A stretch of DNA of 64,000 nucleotides, from assembly GCF_017591435.1 (NCBI RefSeq), contig NC_059285.1:25677372-25741371 (forward strand), written 5' to 3'. Shown piece by piece: positions 31,265 through 40,755 of this stretch. Made by a program: the position numbers and the translations under genes. A model generated the notes under the pieces. The model ran no database searches and was not told the origin of the DNA. It saw nothing but the letters and a program-made list of their open reading frames with translations. Numbering within the stretch: position 1 is the stretch's first letter; every line of letters starts with the position of its first letter. This stretch comes from Portunus trituberculatus (lineage: Eukaryota > Arthropoda > Malacostraca > Decapoda > Portunidae).

Positions 31265-31834
31265 GTGACAGCTGAAACTCCCATGTCCTCGCAGAAACCA
31301 GTTGCCTTGTTGGTGTGGCCAGACCAAGTTTGTGGTGATGAGTTGACTGCTCCTTCAGGCTTTAAAAGTGAGAAGGCACGGCGTGTGCCAGAGTTGTGTT
31401 TGGAAGAGGGAGAGCAGGTTGGCCCACCTGTTCCTCCCTCTATTGCCACGCCCGCACCTAAGGATAGTGAGCTTGACTGGTGCCGTCCTTTCCTGTGTGG
31501 AGGCATGGTTGAGATTGATGGCACAAGGTATTCTGTCACTGTACTGCGTGATACGAGAGCACAACAGTCAGCGTGCCGAAATGTCACTGGTAGGAAGGTG
31601 ACATCTAGCAAGGCAGTGTTGTGTCGTGGACTTAACACTGTGGAAGAGTTCATGACGGCTGAGGTGACGCTGTCATGTCCTCTTGTCACTGCTACGGCTC
31701 AGGTAGCAGTGGCAGACGAACTGCCAGTCGCAGGAGTAAACTTCCTGCATGGGAATGATTTGTTTGGTGGTCGTGTATGGATCCCAACCTCTGATGAGGA
31801 TGAGGTTGCTGAAGAGTCTGGGCCAGTGGTGTAA
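31265..31834 (+). pseudogene. Aspartic protease region (Gmr1-B)
   Basis: A 189-residue frame. DWCRPFLCGGMVEIDGTRY leads into the active-site segment TVLRDTRAQQS, where the usual DTG reads DTR. VTLSCPLVTATAQVAVADELPVAGVNFLHGNDL follows and matches the flap and C-terminal LGNDL motif of related proteases. The G to R change would abolish activity. Confidence 0.75.
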
Positions 31835-32467
31835 GACTCTGTAAATGTTGTTACCCACTCTCAGGCCCGCCGGGGTGAGAGAGAGCCTGCTACTACCCAG
31901 GAGGCTGCTAGCAGCCAGGTGGGATTAACTCCAGATGGGAGTTGCAGTGCTGATGTGGTGAAGCCAGTGGTGGGCTCACCATTGAGTTCAAGTGTAGAGG
32001 CTGACGGTGACGGCGTGGAGTCATTTGTTAATGCACCGGACTCGGCTTTGGGAGTTGTTGCTGAGAATGAGGACGGAGTGTTGGGTGTAGCTGAGTTGTT
32101 TGATGGTTATCCTCACTCTGCAGAGCACTCCGGAGGGAGCACTCGTGCTGAGTTGCTTCCTGGTGTAGATGCTGAGGGGTCTGATGTTCAGCACAGGCCC
32201 CAGCATAAGTCAGGCAGTCTGTTGGAAGTTGGCACCCAGGGTGGGGAGACTTCCAGTTCTGCGGGGGGGTTGGAAGTTTCTCCCCCTGTGGAGCATCGTG
32301 GAGGCAGGGAGTGAGCTGTTCCCTTGCCTGGTGACTGCCTGGCTGGTGATGATGATCCTTCTGAGGACTCACTGGATCACATGGCAAGAGCGGAGCAGCC
32401 TGGGCCAGCTCTCCGTCCTCGATGCCGTGTGGGACGTAGGGTTGCAGCGTTGCCTCAACCCCATGAC
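31835..32467 (+). other. Linker between protease and integrase (Gmr1-B)
   Basis: Partly open (31919-32314, 131 codons), low in recognisable motifs and rich in Gly, Ser, Glu and Val. It occupies the same place as the short pre-integrase stretch of Gmr1-A. I see no known domain. Confidence 0.5.
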
Positions 32468-34053
32468 CCTATAGTCCCCCTTTTTCTTACCCAGCTAGAG
32501 CCTGCAGAGCTCATTCGTAGGCAGCAGGAGGACCCGGCGTTGGCCTCCTTCTTTGCTCGAGTGGGTGAGGGAAGTGAGGAGTTGGAGGGCAGGGAGGAGT
32601 TTGTTTTGCATCAAGGGGTGTTGTGTCGTAGATGGCAGGAGAGTGACGGTGGTGAGTTATTGCAAGTAGTTGTGCCGCATAAGCTGTGGGAGGTACTTGT
32701 GCTGTTGGCACATGAGGGGCCCATGGCTGGACACCTGGCCATCCGAAAGACCGTCACTCGCCTGCGTTGCAATTTTTGGTGGCCCAGCATGTCTGGAGAA
32801 GTAGCCACAATTCCTAAATGCTGCCACACTTGTCAAGTGGTGGGCAAGTCTAATCAGACACCCCCTGTGGCGCCACTCCACCCCATCCCTGCTGTTGATC
32901 CTCCCTTCACGAGGGTTTTGATTTATATAGTAGGTCCTCTGCCACTACCAGGGCTGGTCACAAGTATCTGTTGACCATAATGGATATTACCATGCAGTAC
33001 CCTGAAGCAATTCCCCTAAGAAGCACTCACTCTAAGGTGGTGTTGAAGGCTTTGTTAACCTTCTTTACACACTTTGGATTGCCAGCAGAGCTGCAGTCCG
33101 ATCAGGGGACCAACTTTACTTCAAAGTTGTTTAAAGATACGATGACTGCGTGGGGGATCAAGAATATTGTGTCCAGTGCTTATCATCCGCAGTCTCAGGG
33201 AGCCCTGGAGAGACACCATCAAACCCTCAAGACCATGCTCAAAAGTTTCTGCATGGAGAGAGACAAGGATTGGGACGAGGGTGTCCCCTTTGTCTTATTT
33301 ACGGTGAGAGAAGCGCCCACTGAGTCCTTGGGTTTCTCACCCAATCAGCTAGTGTTTGGACACCGAGTGCGTGGACCGCTCGACGTTGTTCGGGAGGCTT
33401 GGTGTCAGCCGTCGCCTGAGCGCCCTGTCTCACTGCTTAAGAGCCTCATGAGCAGTCGAGAGAGATTGGCCAAGGCATTAGAGGAGGCACAGGCCCACCT
33501 GTGTAAGGCCCAGCAGAGTATGAAGGGGTATTATGACCGAAGGGCCAAGTATCGGAGTTTTGCCCCTGGAGATGAAGTGCTCGTGCTGTTACCACTTCAG
33601 GGCCAGCCGCTTGCTGCCCGCTATAGTGGCCCCTATGTTATAGAGAAGAAAGTGGGTGACCTCGACTACCTGGTGGTCACTCCTGACCGGCGCAAGAGGG
33701 CTCAGCTGTGTCACGTTAACATGCTGAAGCCTTATTTTCGTTCTTCTAGCCAGAAGAGCTCTTTTAGTTCTGCCGTGCAAGAGGCATCTTCAGTTTTATT
33801 TTTCTGCCGGGAGGGAGAGGCTCCAGAAGTTATTGGGCCTGAACCTGTTGTTCCTACAGGGCAGTGGGAACAGAATAGCCTCCATCTTTTGAAAGAGAAG
33901 GTTGAACACTTAGAGGATCAGCAAGATGAGTTGCTTCGGCGCCTGAGGAAGTACTCCTCTGTGTGTAGCAGTGTCCCGGACAGGACACCGTTGATAGAAC
34001 ATGACATTGATGTTGGGGACGAAGAGCCTGTCACACGGCCCCATACCGAGTAA
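32468..34053 (+). pseudogene. Integrase plus RT N-terminus (Gmr1-B)
   Basis: Two frames joined near 32972. The zinc domain has AHEGPMAGHLAIRKTVTRLRCNFWWP and CCHTCQVVGKS. The first catalytic Asp is replaced: VLIYIVGPLP has Tyr where Gmr1-A has LDCVGPLP. The other two residues are kept, LQSDQGTNF and GALERHHQ with DX35E spacing. The C-terminal GPYVIEKKVGDLDYLVV and HVNMLKPYF follow. In the same frame come a coiled coil and the RT start (LRKYSSVCSSVPDRTPLIEHDIDVGDEEPV), after which sequence jumps to RNase H. Integration function is lost. Confidence 0.87.
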
Positions 34054-34200
34054 CTCCAGGAGTACAATATCATTGTCAGACTTGTAAAAGGAGCAGACAA
34101 CGTTGTGGGCGATTGTCTGTCCCGGGGCCATTCCCTTGAATCAGTTCCATGCTTTAAAAAGAAAATAGAAATTTTGTAAATGTTTTGTTTCCAAATTTTT
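34054..34200 (+). pseudogene. RNase H C-terminal remnant (Gmr1-B)
   Basis: LQEYNIIVRLVKGADNVVGDCLSRG is the end of a Gypsy RNase H (compare HHIKGVDNIIADALSRS in Gmr1-A). It follows the RT N-terminus directly, so the whole RT catalytic core and most of RNase H are missing, about 1.2 kb by comparison with Gmr1-A. Confidence 0.82.
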
Positions 34201-34208
34201 TTTCCTTT

Positions 34209-34224
34209 AAGGGAGGGCAGGGCG
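34209..34224 (+). other. Polypurine tract of Gmr1-B
   Basis: AAGGGAGGGCAGGGCG lies directly before the 3' LTR. It is purine-rich with two interrupting pyrimidines. Confidence 0.55.
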
Positions 34225-35774
34225 TGTGAGGGGCACCGCATTATTTCCCCTTTATTTATTTAGCCTATGGCCACCCAGCACGGGCCCCTCGGGCTGTTCT
34301 GTTGAGCAGACAACCCGCCTCCCTCTCTCCACCATCTTGTTGTGCCTGCGAGCATCGCTTCAGTACCAGGGTAGTCTTCAGCTGTGGTGGACGCGAGCTC
34401 TCGTGGTCTGGCACAGGGTGGGGAGATTCGTGTTGCTGGGCTTCTCTTGGTGCTCACTAGTCATTGGTCTGGGAGTTGTGCCCTCCTTGAGTAGCTGGCT
34501 TGTTACTAGGTAGACCGTGGCTGTGTAGGACAGCGGGCTTATTGTCCTAAGGACAGTGTGGCCGGTTGGGGCTGCATTTCCTGTTTGCGTTCGTCCACTC
34601 GGGTGTGGCGATGCGGAGGGACGCGTTATTGTTTCGTCCCGTTGTTGCTGTTGGTGGCTGTAGTCACCAGTGTGTTTTGGTGGGCGGCTGTGTGCCCCCA
34701 TCATCTGTTGTGTAGTATCAGTAGTATACTGTTTATAGTACCGGCCAGTCTTCAGCGGAGTTAACACGTACGCTCTGGGCACAGTGTAGACACATGTTTG
34801 CTGGGCTGTGTGTTAATAGGTACTCATTAGTCATCGGTCTGGGAGTTGTGCCCTCCCTTGAGTAGATGGCTTGTTACTGGTTAGACTGGGGCTGTAGAAC
34901 AGCGGGTTGTTGTTCTGAGAGAAGTGTAGTTGGTTTGGCTGCATTTTCTCGTGCGTTCGTCCACTCGGGTGTGGCGACGCGGAGGGACGCATTGGTGTCG
35001 CGTCCCGTTGTTGCTGTTGGTTGCGGTGGTCACCAGTGTGTTTGGTGGGCGGCTGTGTGCCCCCATCATCTTTTGTATAGCTTCAGTAGTACGCTGTATT
35101 GTAGTGGTTGTAGCCACACACGCTATTGAAAGCTGAGAGGCTTCGTACTGTAGGCCAGTTGTGCGTAGATCTCGTCCGTCAGACTTGTATGTGACGAGTA
35201 TCTGGACTCCGTGTGGCTGTTGTCACTCATAGGTGGTGTCTGGGTTTGTGTGTACACCACCGGATGTGCTGTACACATCATATATTGTAGTAGTCGTAGG
35301 CTAGGGGTGTCAGACTGACAGGAGTTAGGAAGCACTAGTCGTAGTAAGATAGTATAGTAATATACTGTGCGTGTTGTCCCAGTCTGTGATTTATCACAGT
35401 CTGTGGGCAAGGCGTGCGGAGAGGCATTAATACTTCATAGAGAAGTGGGTGGCATTGTTCTTGTGGGCGGTTTCTCTAGGGGGTATTAAGGCCTCGCCCT
35501 GTTACACATAACATCTACCATTTATAAATTCTACTTGGTTGGGTACAGGAGGAGAAGGAGTTGCTAAGGAGATTCCCTTACAGTGGGGGAAGTTATACAC
35601 TGTTGGCGACCTTGAAAGAACCTGAGTGTTACGGTGGCTGTGAGTTATGGTAGTGAGGACTCTGTGGAGTGTTATATTCCCCACTAACTGTGCCGTAACA
35701 AAGCTGGTGATTTTGCCAGGATAACACTCTAGTGAGCTGTAGCAGTTAACCGCAGCTGTGGCGTGACCGTAACA
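34225..35774 (+). repeat. 3' LTR of Gmr1-B
   Basis: The 1550-bp partner of 28237-29774, with the same internal duplication (copies from about 34461 and 34831) and the same TGGYGA motifs near its end. It is followed by ACAG and LINE L5. Confidence 0.9.
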
Positions 35775-35778
35775 ACAG

Positions 35779-36478
35779 ATATAAGATGGGGGATGAGGAA
35801 TTGGAAATAAAGACTGAAGAGAGAGATCTGGGAATAACTGTGATGGAAGGGCTCTCGTCAGAAATTCATGTAAACAGGAAATCTGGTGAAGCGTACAATT
35901 TAGTAAGGAACATAAGAACTGCATTCTGCTACATGGATGAAGATATGATCAAGAAGTTGATTGTTACAATGATTAGACCCAGATTGGAGTATGCAGCAGT
36001 ACTTTGGTCTCCAAGAATGGCAAGGGATAAGAGGAAGCTGGAACGCGTGCAGAGGGCTGCGACGAAGCTGCCTCAAACCTTGGTGAATCTGTCTTATGAG
36101 CAGAGACTGGAAAAATTGAGTCTGCCGACACTGGAAAAAAGAAGGGAGTGAGGAGACCTTATCACTATGTATAGGATTCTATCTGGCATTGAGAATGTGG
36201 ACCGTAATGATCTGGTGGTGAGGGATATGAGAAGTGGGAAAAAGCATGGAAAAAAAAGTGAAGATGAATGTGTGTACAAAGGACATAAAGAAATACAGTT
36301 TTCCACAAAAGAATTGTGGGGATCTGGAATGTGCTGGAGAAAGAAGTGGTTGAAGCTAAAACAATTCACGGATTTAAGGAAAAGTTAGAAAAGAGTAGAT
36401 ATAGAAACAGGACAGTACGAGTTTGAACTCCTCCTCCCGTAAACAACAACTAGGTAAATACAACTAGGTAAATACACA
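35779..36478 (+). pseudogene. LINE L5, part 3: ORF2 C-terminus and tail
   Basis: RYKMGDEELEIKTEERDLGITV, EAYNLVRNIRTAFCYMDEDMIKKLI, IRPRLEYAAVLWSPRM, KRKLERVQRAATKLPQTL. A stop replaces the Arg codon after EKRRE at 36149, and the frame then continues to about 36388. The tail has two tandem copies of AACTAGGTAAATAC and then ACACAC. L7 starts at once. Confidence 0.85.
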
Positions 36479-37336
36479 CAAATATACAGAACAGGAGTCA
36501 GGGAATGTCCCAAAATATAGACCTAAAGAAGAAGGAAAAAAAGATTGGTTTAACGCAAGGTGTGCCAGGGCAAAGGAGAAAAGAGATGGAGCATGGAAAA
36601 GATGGAGGAGAAATAGAAATGCAGTAAATAAGGAAAACTTCAAAACAGCGAGAAATGAATATGTTAAAGTGAGGAAGAGGAGAGGAACTATGAAAGGGAC
36701 ATTGTCGAAAAATGCAAGGAGCAACCGAAATTGTTCTACAGATTCATCAGTGGAAAAATAAGACAAAAAGAAACAATTGAAAGGTCAAAAGGAGAGAATG
36801 GGATGGTGGAAGACCCAAAAAGTATAGCAGAACTGTTAAATTGCAAATTTCAAGAGGTCTTTACTAAGGAGTCCAAATTTGAAATGCTACAGGGTAATAG
36901 AGAGACCATCTATATGAAAGAGATTAAAGTAACCAGGCTTGAAATAAAAGATTTAATGAAGGAACTGGATGAAGAAAAGGCAATGGGACCAGATGAAGTC
37001 TCAGGCAGAATATTAAAAGAATGTAGGGAAGAACTAGCAAGTCCTATATACATAATAAAATGCTGAATAGAAAATGGAACAGTACCAGTAGAATGGAAAA
37101 GAGCTGAGGTGGTTCTCATATATAAGAGCAGAAAGAAGGAAGAACCTTTAAATTACAGACTGGTATCACTAACTAGTGTAATATGTAAGATGTGTGAAAG
37201 AATAATAAAGAAACAATGGATCAAGTTCCTTGAAGACAACAAATTATTATCAAATAGCCAATTTGGTTTTAGAAAAGGGCAGTCATGTGTAACAAATTTA
37301 CTGAGTTTCTACTCTAAAATAGTTGACAGAGTATAA
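36479..37336 (+). pseudogene. LINE L7, part 1: ORF2 linker and RT fingers
   Basis: A 5'-truncated copy. KKDWFNARCARAKEKRDGAWKRW and YRFISGKIRQKETIERS lead into RT VSGRILKECREELASPIY, VEWKRAEVVLIYKS, NYRLVSLTSVICKMCE and SQFGFRKGQSCVTNLLSFYSKIVDRV. It stops at 37335, where an unclassified block replaces about 265 bp of RT palm, then RT resumes near 38401. Breaks lie at 36680 and 37065. Confidence 0.84.
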
Positions 37337-38400
37337 GACAATACCGCGGTATTTCATTAGTATTTCACTATCACTCACTGCCACGGAGTCAAGGTTATCC
37401 TCATGGCATGAGCGTATATGAATACTAAGATATGATATCCATTATAGCAGGCAATAGAGGAGTGGAAACAAATGTAATATTGTGGTGAATGACAACACAC
37501 CAAGCTAAAAAGGTCACAAGAAGAAGAAGCGGCCAAGTCGCCAGGGTCTCCGCCGTCTGTGGCCGATCTCATCATCTCTGCTTTATTTTTTGGTATTCCA
37601 TGTAAGATTTCACTTTATGTATTACAAAACAATCCTTTCTTGTGGGCAAGGTTTGTAAAAAGCTAATAGAAATGTTGTTTTGTGAACATATATGCATATA
37701 TAAGACAGTAACACCCCCTCCAGAGGTGGTGTTCCCAGCAACCTCAGAGCAACCTCGTCACCGTCCCTCCAAGCGTTCATGGAAGCCATTTCGCGGCAGG
37801 AGATTGCTCTGAGGTTGTTAAAGAATCTTGGATCCAGCTCCAGGAACGCTATAGGCAGGCTATAGGCAAGACAATCACAGCGAAGCTGCCGCGTTCGGTC
37901 CCTCACCTGGCAAATTCAAACCCAGAAAATTTGCTAAAACGGATGTGGTTGTACGTTATGCAGACTTTTTGGTCTAACTTTATATAGTACATTAAACCGA
38001 AAATTCGTTAGACGAACGTTCGTTAAGCGGAAAATTACTGTACCTTATTTAGTTTATTTGCTGATTGGAGAGGGCTTGAAATATGAGGTGATGGGCCTCT
38101 GACTTGCCATGGCTATGATGAAATCAAGAAAGTGCAAGGGAACCACATCTACACACAACAACAGCACGACAAGGACAGAGCGAGTGGCGTGAGGCAGCGT
38201 GCTACCGCCAACCCCGGGGCAAGTCCAAGATGCTTGGGAGGGGAGGTCGCGTGCATCCACCAGGACCAGCGGGAGATTCAAATGGAGACCAAATCATGCA
38301 ATCGCGAGTCAAAGTCGTGCTCGACGATATATGGTATATTTTACTGATTCGTGTATACGCGAGATTCATGTTCAGCGAATTTGTGCTTGGCAAGGTATGA
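37337..38400. other. Unclassified block inside LINE L7
   Basis: About 1.06 kb with no match to the other elements in the window. It begins with the palindrome ATACCGCGGTAT. Near 37998-38042 it reads CGTTCGTTAAGCGGAAAATTACTG-TA, which looks like a pogo/Tigger-type end (CAGTAATTTTCCGC reading inward, with TA). I do not find a matching opposite end. A minus-strand ORF lies at 38054-38281. The block sits in place of about 265 bp of RT, so insertion came with a deletion or through a rearrangement. Confidence 0.45.
38054..38281 (-). CDS. Unknown short ORF ending in PITSYFKPSP
   Basis: 75 codons, no recognised fold. The C-terminal segment MASQRPITSYFKPSPISK contains QRPITSYF, which fits the PCNA-interacting pattern Q-x-x-(I/L/M)-x-x-(F/Y)-(F/Y). 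Some pogo/Tigger transposases end in such a motif, but here the stop lies about 12 bp before the start of the Tigger-like end, and the orientation does not fit one intact element. It may also be a chance frame or the first codons of a protein with a downstream splice. Confidence 0.2.
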   Translation of the reverse strand: MNLPLVLVDARDLPSQASWTCPGVGGSTLPHATRSVLVVLLLCVDVVPLHFLDFIIAMASQRPITSYFKPSPISK

Positions 38401-39317
38401 CAGTAAACAACATGCCAGAAGGAGAGAACAGCTACATAAATCTGTCTGCGGATGATATGAAACTCTGCAAAGTTATAAAGCAAAAAGAGGATTGTGAAAT
38501 ACTGCAGGAAGACCTAAATAAGATCTGGAAATGGAGTAAAAAGTGGGAGATGGAATTCAATGTGGACAAAAGCCATGTCATGGAAATGGGAAAGAGTGAA
38601 AGACGACCAGTGTGAATCTACAAGATGGGAGATGGAGTAGAACTGGAGAAAGTAAAAAAGGAAAAGGATTTGGGGGTGACGATGGAAGAAAACAATCAAC
38701 CAGTAAGTCATATAGGTAAAATCTTCAGAGAGACATAATTTGCTAAGGAATATTGGAGTAGCATTTCACTACATGGACAAAGAAATGATGAAGAAATTGA
38801 TAAGTACTATAGTACTATAATAAGACCCAGATTGGAATATGCAGGAGTAATGTGGACCCCTAATAAAAAGAAACACATAAGGAAGTTGAAGAGACTACAA
38901 AAAATGGCTACAAGAATGGTTCCAGAATTTGAAGGGATGACATATGAGGAGAGACTAAAGGCTATGGATCTGCCAACCCTGGAACAGAGAAGGGAGAGAG
39001 GGGATCTGATACAAGTTTGTAAATTGATCAATGGAACGGACCAAGTGGATAATAAGAAACTGATCCTGGGAGAAGAATATGACATTTGAAGCACAAGAAT
39101 GCATAGTAAAAGGCTGAGAAAGGGAAGATGTCTGAGAGATGTTAAAAAAATATAGTTTCCCACAAAGATGTGTTGAGACGTTGAACAGTTTGAGTGAAGA
39201 AGTGGTGTCAGCAACGAGTGTGCATAGTTTTAAAGAAAAATTGGATAAGTGTAGATATGGAAACGGGGCCACACGAGCATAAAGCCCAGGCCCTGTAAAA
39301 CTACAACTAGGTAAATA
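38401..39317 (+). pseudogene. LINE L7, part 2: RT end and tail
   Basis: NNMPEGENSYINLSADDMKLC has SADD where the catalytic FADD belongs. EMEFNVDKSHVMEMGKSERRPV (stop 38615), LEYAGVMWTPNKKKHIRKLKRLQKMATRMVPEFEGMTYEERLKAMDLPTLEQRRERG and the C-terminus follow in other frames. The tail is CTACAACTAGGTAAATATACAC with an AC run in which L8 starts. Confidence 0.84.
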
Positions 39318-39331
39318 TACACACACATACA

Positions 39332-39780
39332 CATGATGAAGAAATTGATAAGTACTATAATAAGACCCAGATTGGAATATGCAGGAGTCGTGTGGACCCC
39401 CCATAAAAAGAAACACAAAAGGAAGTTGGAGAGACTACAAAAAAATAGCTACAAGAATGGTTCCAGAATTTGAAGGGATGACGTATGAGGAGAGACTAAA
39501 GGCTATGGATCTACCAACCCTGGAACAGAGAAGGGAGAGAGGGGATCTGATACATGTTTATAAATTGATCATTGGAATGAATCAAGTGGATTATGAAAAA
39601 CTGATCCTGAGAGAAGAATGTGATGTTCGAAGGACAACATCGCATAGTAAAAAACTGAGGAAGGGAAGATGTCTTAGAGATGTTAAAAAATATAGTTTCC
39701 TGCAAAGATGTGTTGAGACTTAGAACAGTTTGAGTGAAGAAATGGTGTCAGCAACAAGTGTGCATAGTTTTAAAGAAAAA
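39332..39780 (+). pseudogene. LINE L8, part 1: 5'-truncated RT C-terminus
   Basis: Only the last part of ORF2 is present. It starts at MMKKLISTIIRPRLEYAGVVWTPH directly after ACACATACAC, then EFEGMTYEERLKAMDLPTLEQRRERGDLIHVYKL, KKLRKGRCLRDVKKYSFLQRCVET. It is interrupted within FKEKLDK (AAAGAAAAA) by DIRS-2 and ends at 49853-49945. Confidence 0.84.
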
Positions 39781-39967
39781 TACCATTTTTAGACATAAAA
39801 TGTATTTTTTCATTTACCTGCTTCTTTTATATTAGCATTTACAAAGCTCCATATTACCCAGCGGTCTATTCCACATTCAAAACTTTCGTCGTATTCCACC
39901 CTGGTAACCCCTGGCAACTTACGGCAACACCGTCTCCCTCAGCCAGCCACGTCATTTTTTCTTGAAG
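39781..39967. repeat. 3' inverted terminal repeat of DIRS-2
   Basis: The segment from CCTGCTTCTTTTATATTAGC to GCCAGCCACGTCAT is an inverted copy of 49700-49852. The outer 35 nt, 39781-39815, pair with 40018-40052 in the ICR. Confidence 0.88.
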
Positions 39968-40017
39968 CATTGGCAAGTAGTGGGGATGATGGGTGGGTAT
40001 ATATATAAGAATCAGGT

Positions 40018-40092
40018 AAGTGAAAAAATACATTTTATGTCTAAAAATGGTATTTGTTTCACATATAACCTGCTTCTTATATATTAGCAGAT
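40018..40092. repeat. Internal complementary region of DIRS-2
   Basis: 40018-40052 is the reverse complement of the element's 3' end (39781-39815). TTT (40053-40055) follows. 40056-40092 then equals the reverse complement of 49852-49816, the element's 5' end, with one or two mismatches. The region therefore spells the junction 3' end - TTT - 5' end of a circular intermediate. Confidence 0.9.
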
Positions 40093-40233
40093 TTCCACAT
40101 TATAGGAGGTGGGTCATGCCATAAGGGTGGAATACGCCGATGGGTGAAAGGGTCCACAAAAAGACACTCTGGTCTCACCTATGAGGGTTGGAGACTGGAG
40201 AGTGAGAAGGAGACCATGACCAGGCAGTGGTAG
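40093..40233 (-). other. DIRS-2 3' non-coding segment
   Basis: A short non-coding stretch between the ICR and the LTR-C insertion. No motif is recognised. Confidence 0.5.
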
Positions 40234-40238
40234 GGACT

Positions 40239-40699
40239 TGTGGCAGGGCGTAACTCGAAACACTGTTCTCCCAATTGCAGTTTATTTACAGAGCACAGAA
40301 CTAGCAGCACAGCAGGCACCACAGTCTTGGTGATCACACGTCTCCAACGTCGTGTCTCCCTCCTCTCATGGCCGTCTCCTCCACTGGCACAGCGGCTACA
40401 CATGTAGGGAGTCCCACACACTCGTAAGGGCCCACAACTCGCCCACACTGGCTCATCGTGCTTGATCCCGTCGCTCGTGCCTCCCCTGCGGCACGACCTC
40501 GCACACAATCTTCGCTGGACAGAACAGGGGTAGTGGTGTGTATGGCGGCTGGTGTCTGTCTCCCGCTACGCTGACTAGCCTGGAAAACGTCGTCTCCTCT
40601 CATAGCTGCCGGCAAGAGCCACATCAGTCTGGGGGGTAAACTACCTTAATTTAACCACAAACGAGCGGTAGTGAGCCAACAACACTCCGTCAGTCCACA
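40239..40699 (-). repeat. 3' LTR of LTR-C
   Basis: 461 bp, direct repeat of 44436-44896, preceded on the plus strand by the GGACT duplication. Confidence 0.93.
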
Positions 40700-40709
40700 C
40701 TCCCCCCTG
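40700..40709 (-). other. Polypurine tract of LTR-C
   Basis: On the minus strand CAGGGGGGAG lies directly before the 3' LTR. Confidence 0.8.
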
Positions 40710-40755
40710 ATATCTAAATCACCCAGGCACTCAGTCACCCATCTCCCACAAGCCC

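Larger units (their letters stand above)
28237..35774 (+). mobile_element. LTR retrotransposon Gmr1-B, RT core deleted
   Basis: LTRs of 1538 and 1550 bp flank a 4.45-kb interior. The 4-bp ACAG target duplication is at 28233-28236 and 35775-35778, and removal restores LINE L5 (RQVY|RYKMG). The order is PBS, gag, protease, integrase, the first residues of RT, a deletion, the last residues of RNase H, then the polypurine tract. Integrase lies before RT, as in Gmr1-A, but sequence and LTRs differ, so it is a separate family. Loss of RT makes it non-autonomous. Confidence 0.88.
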
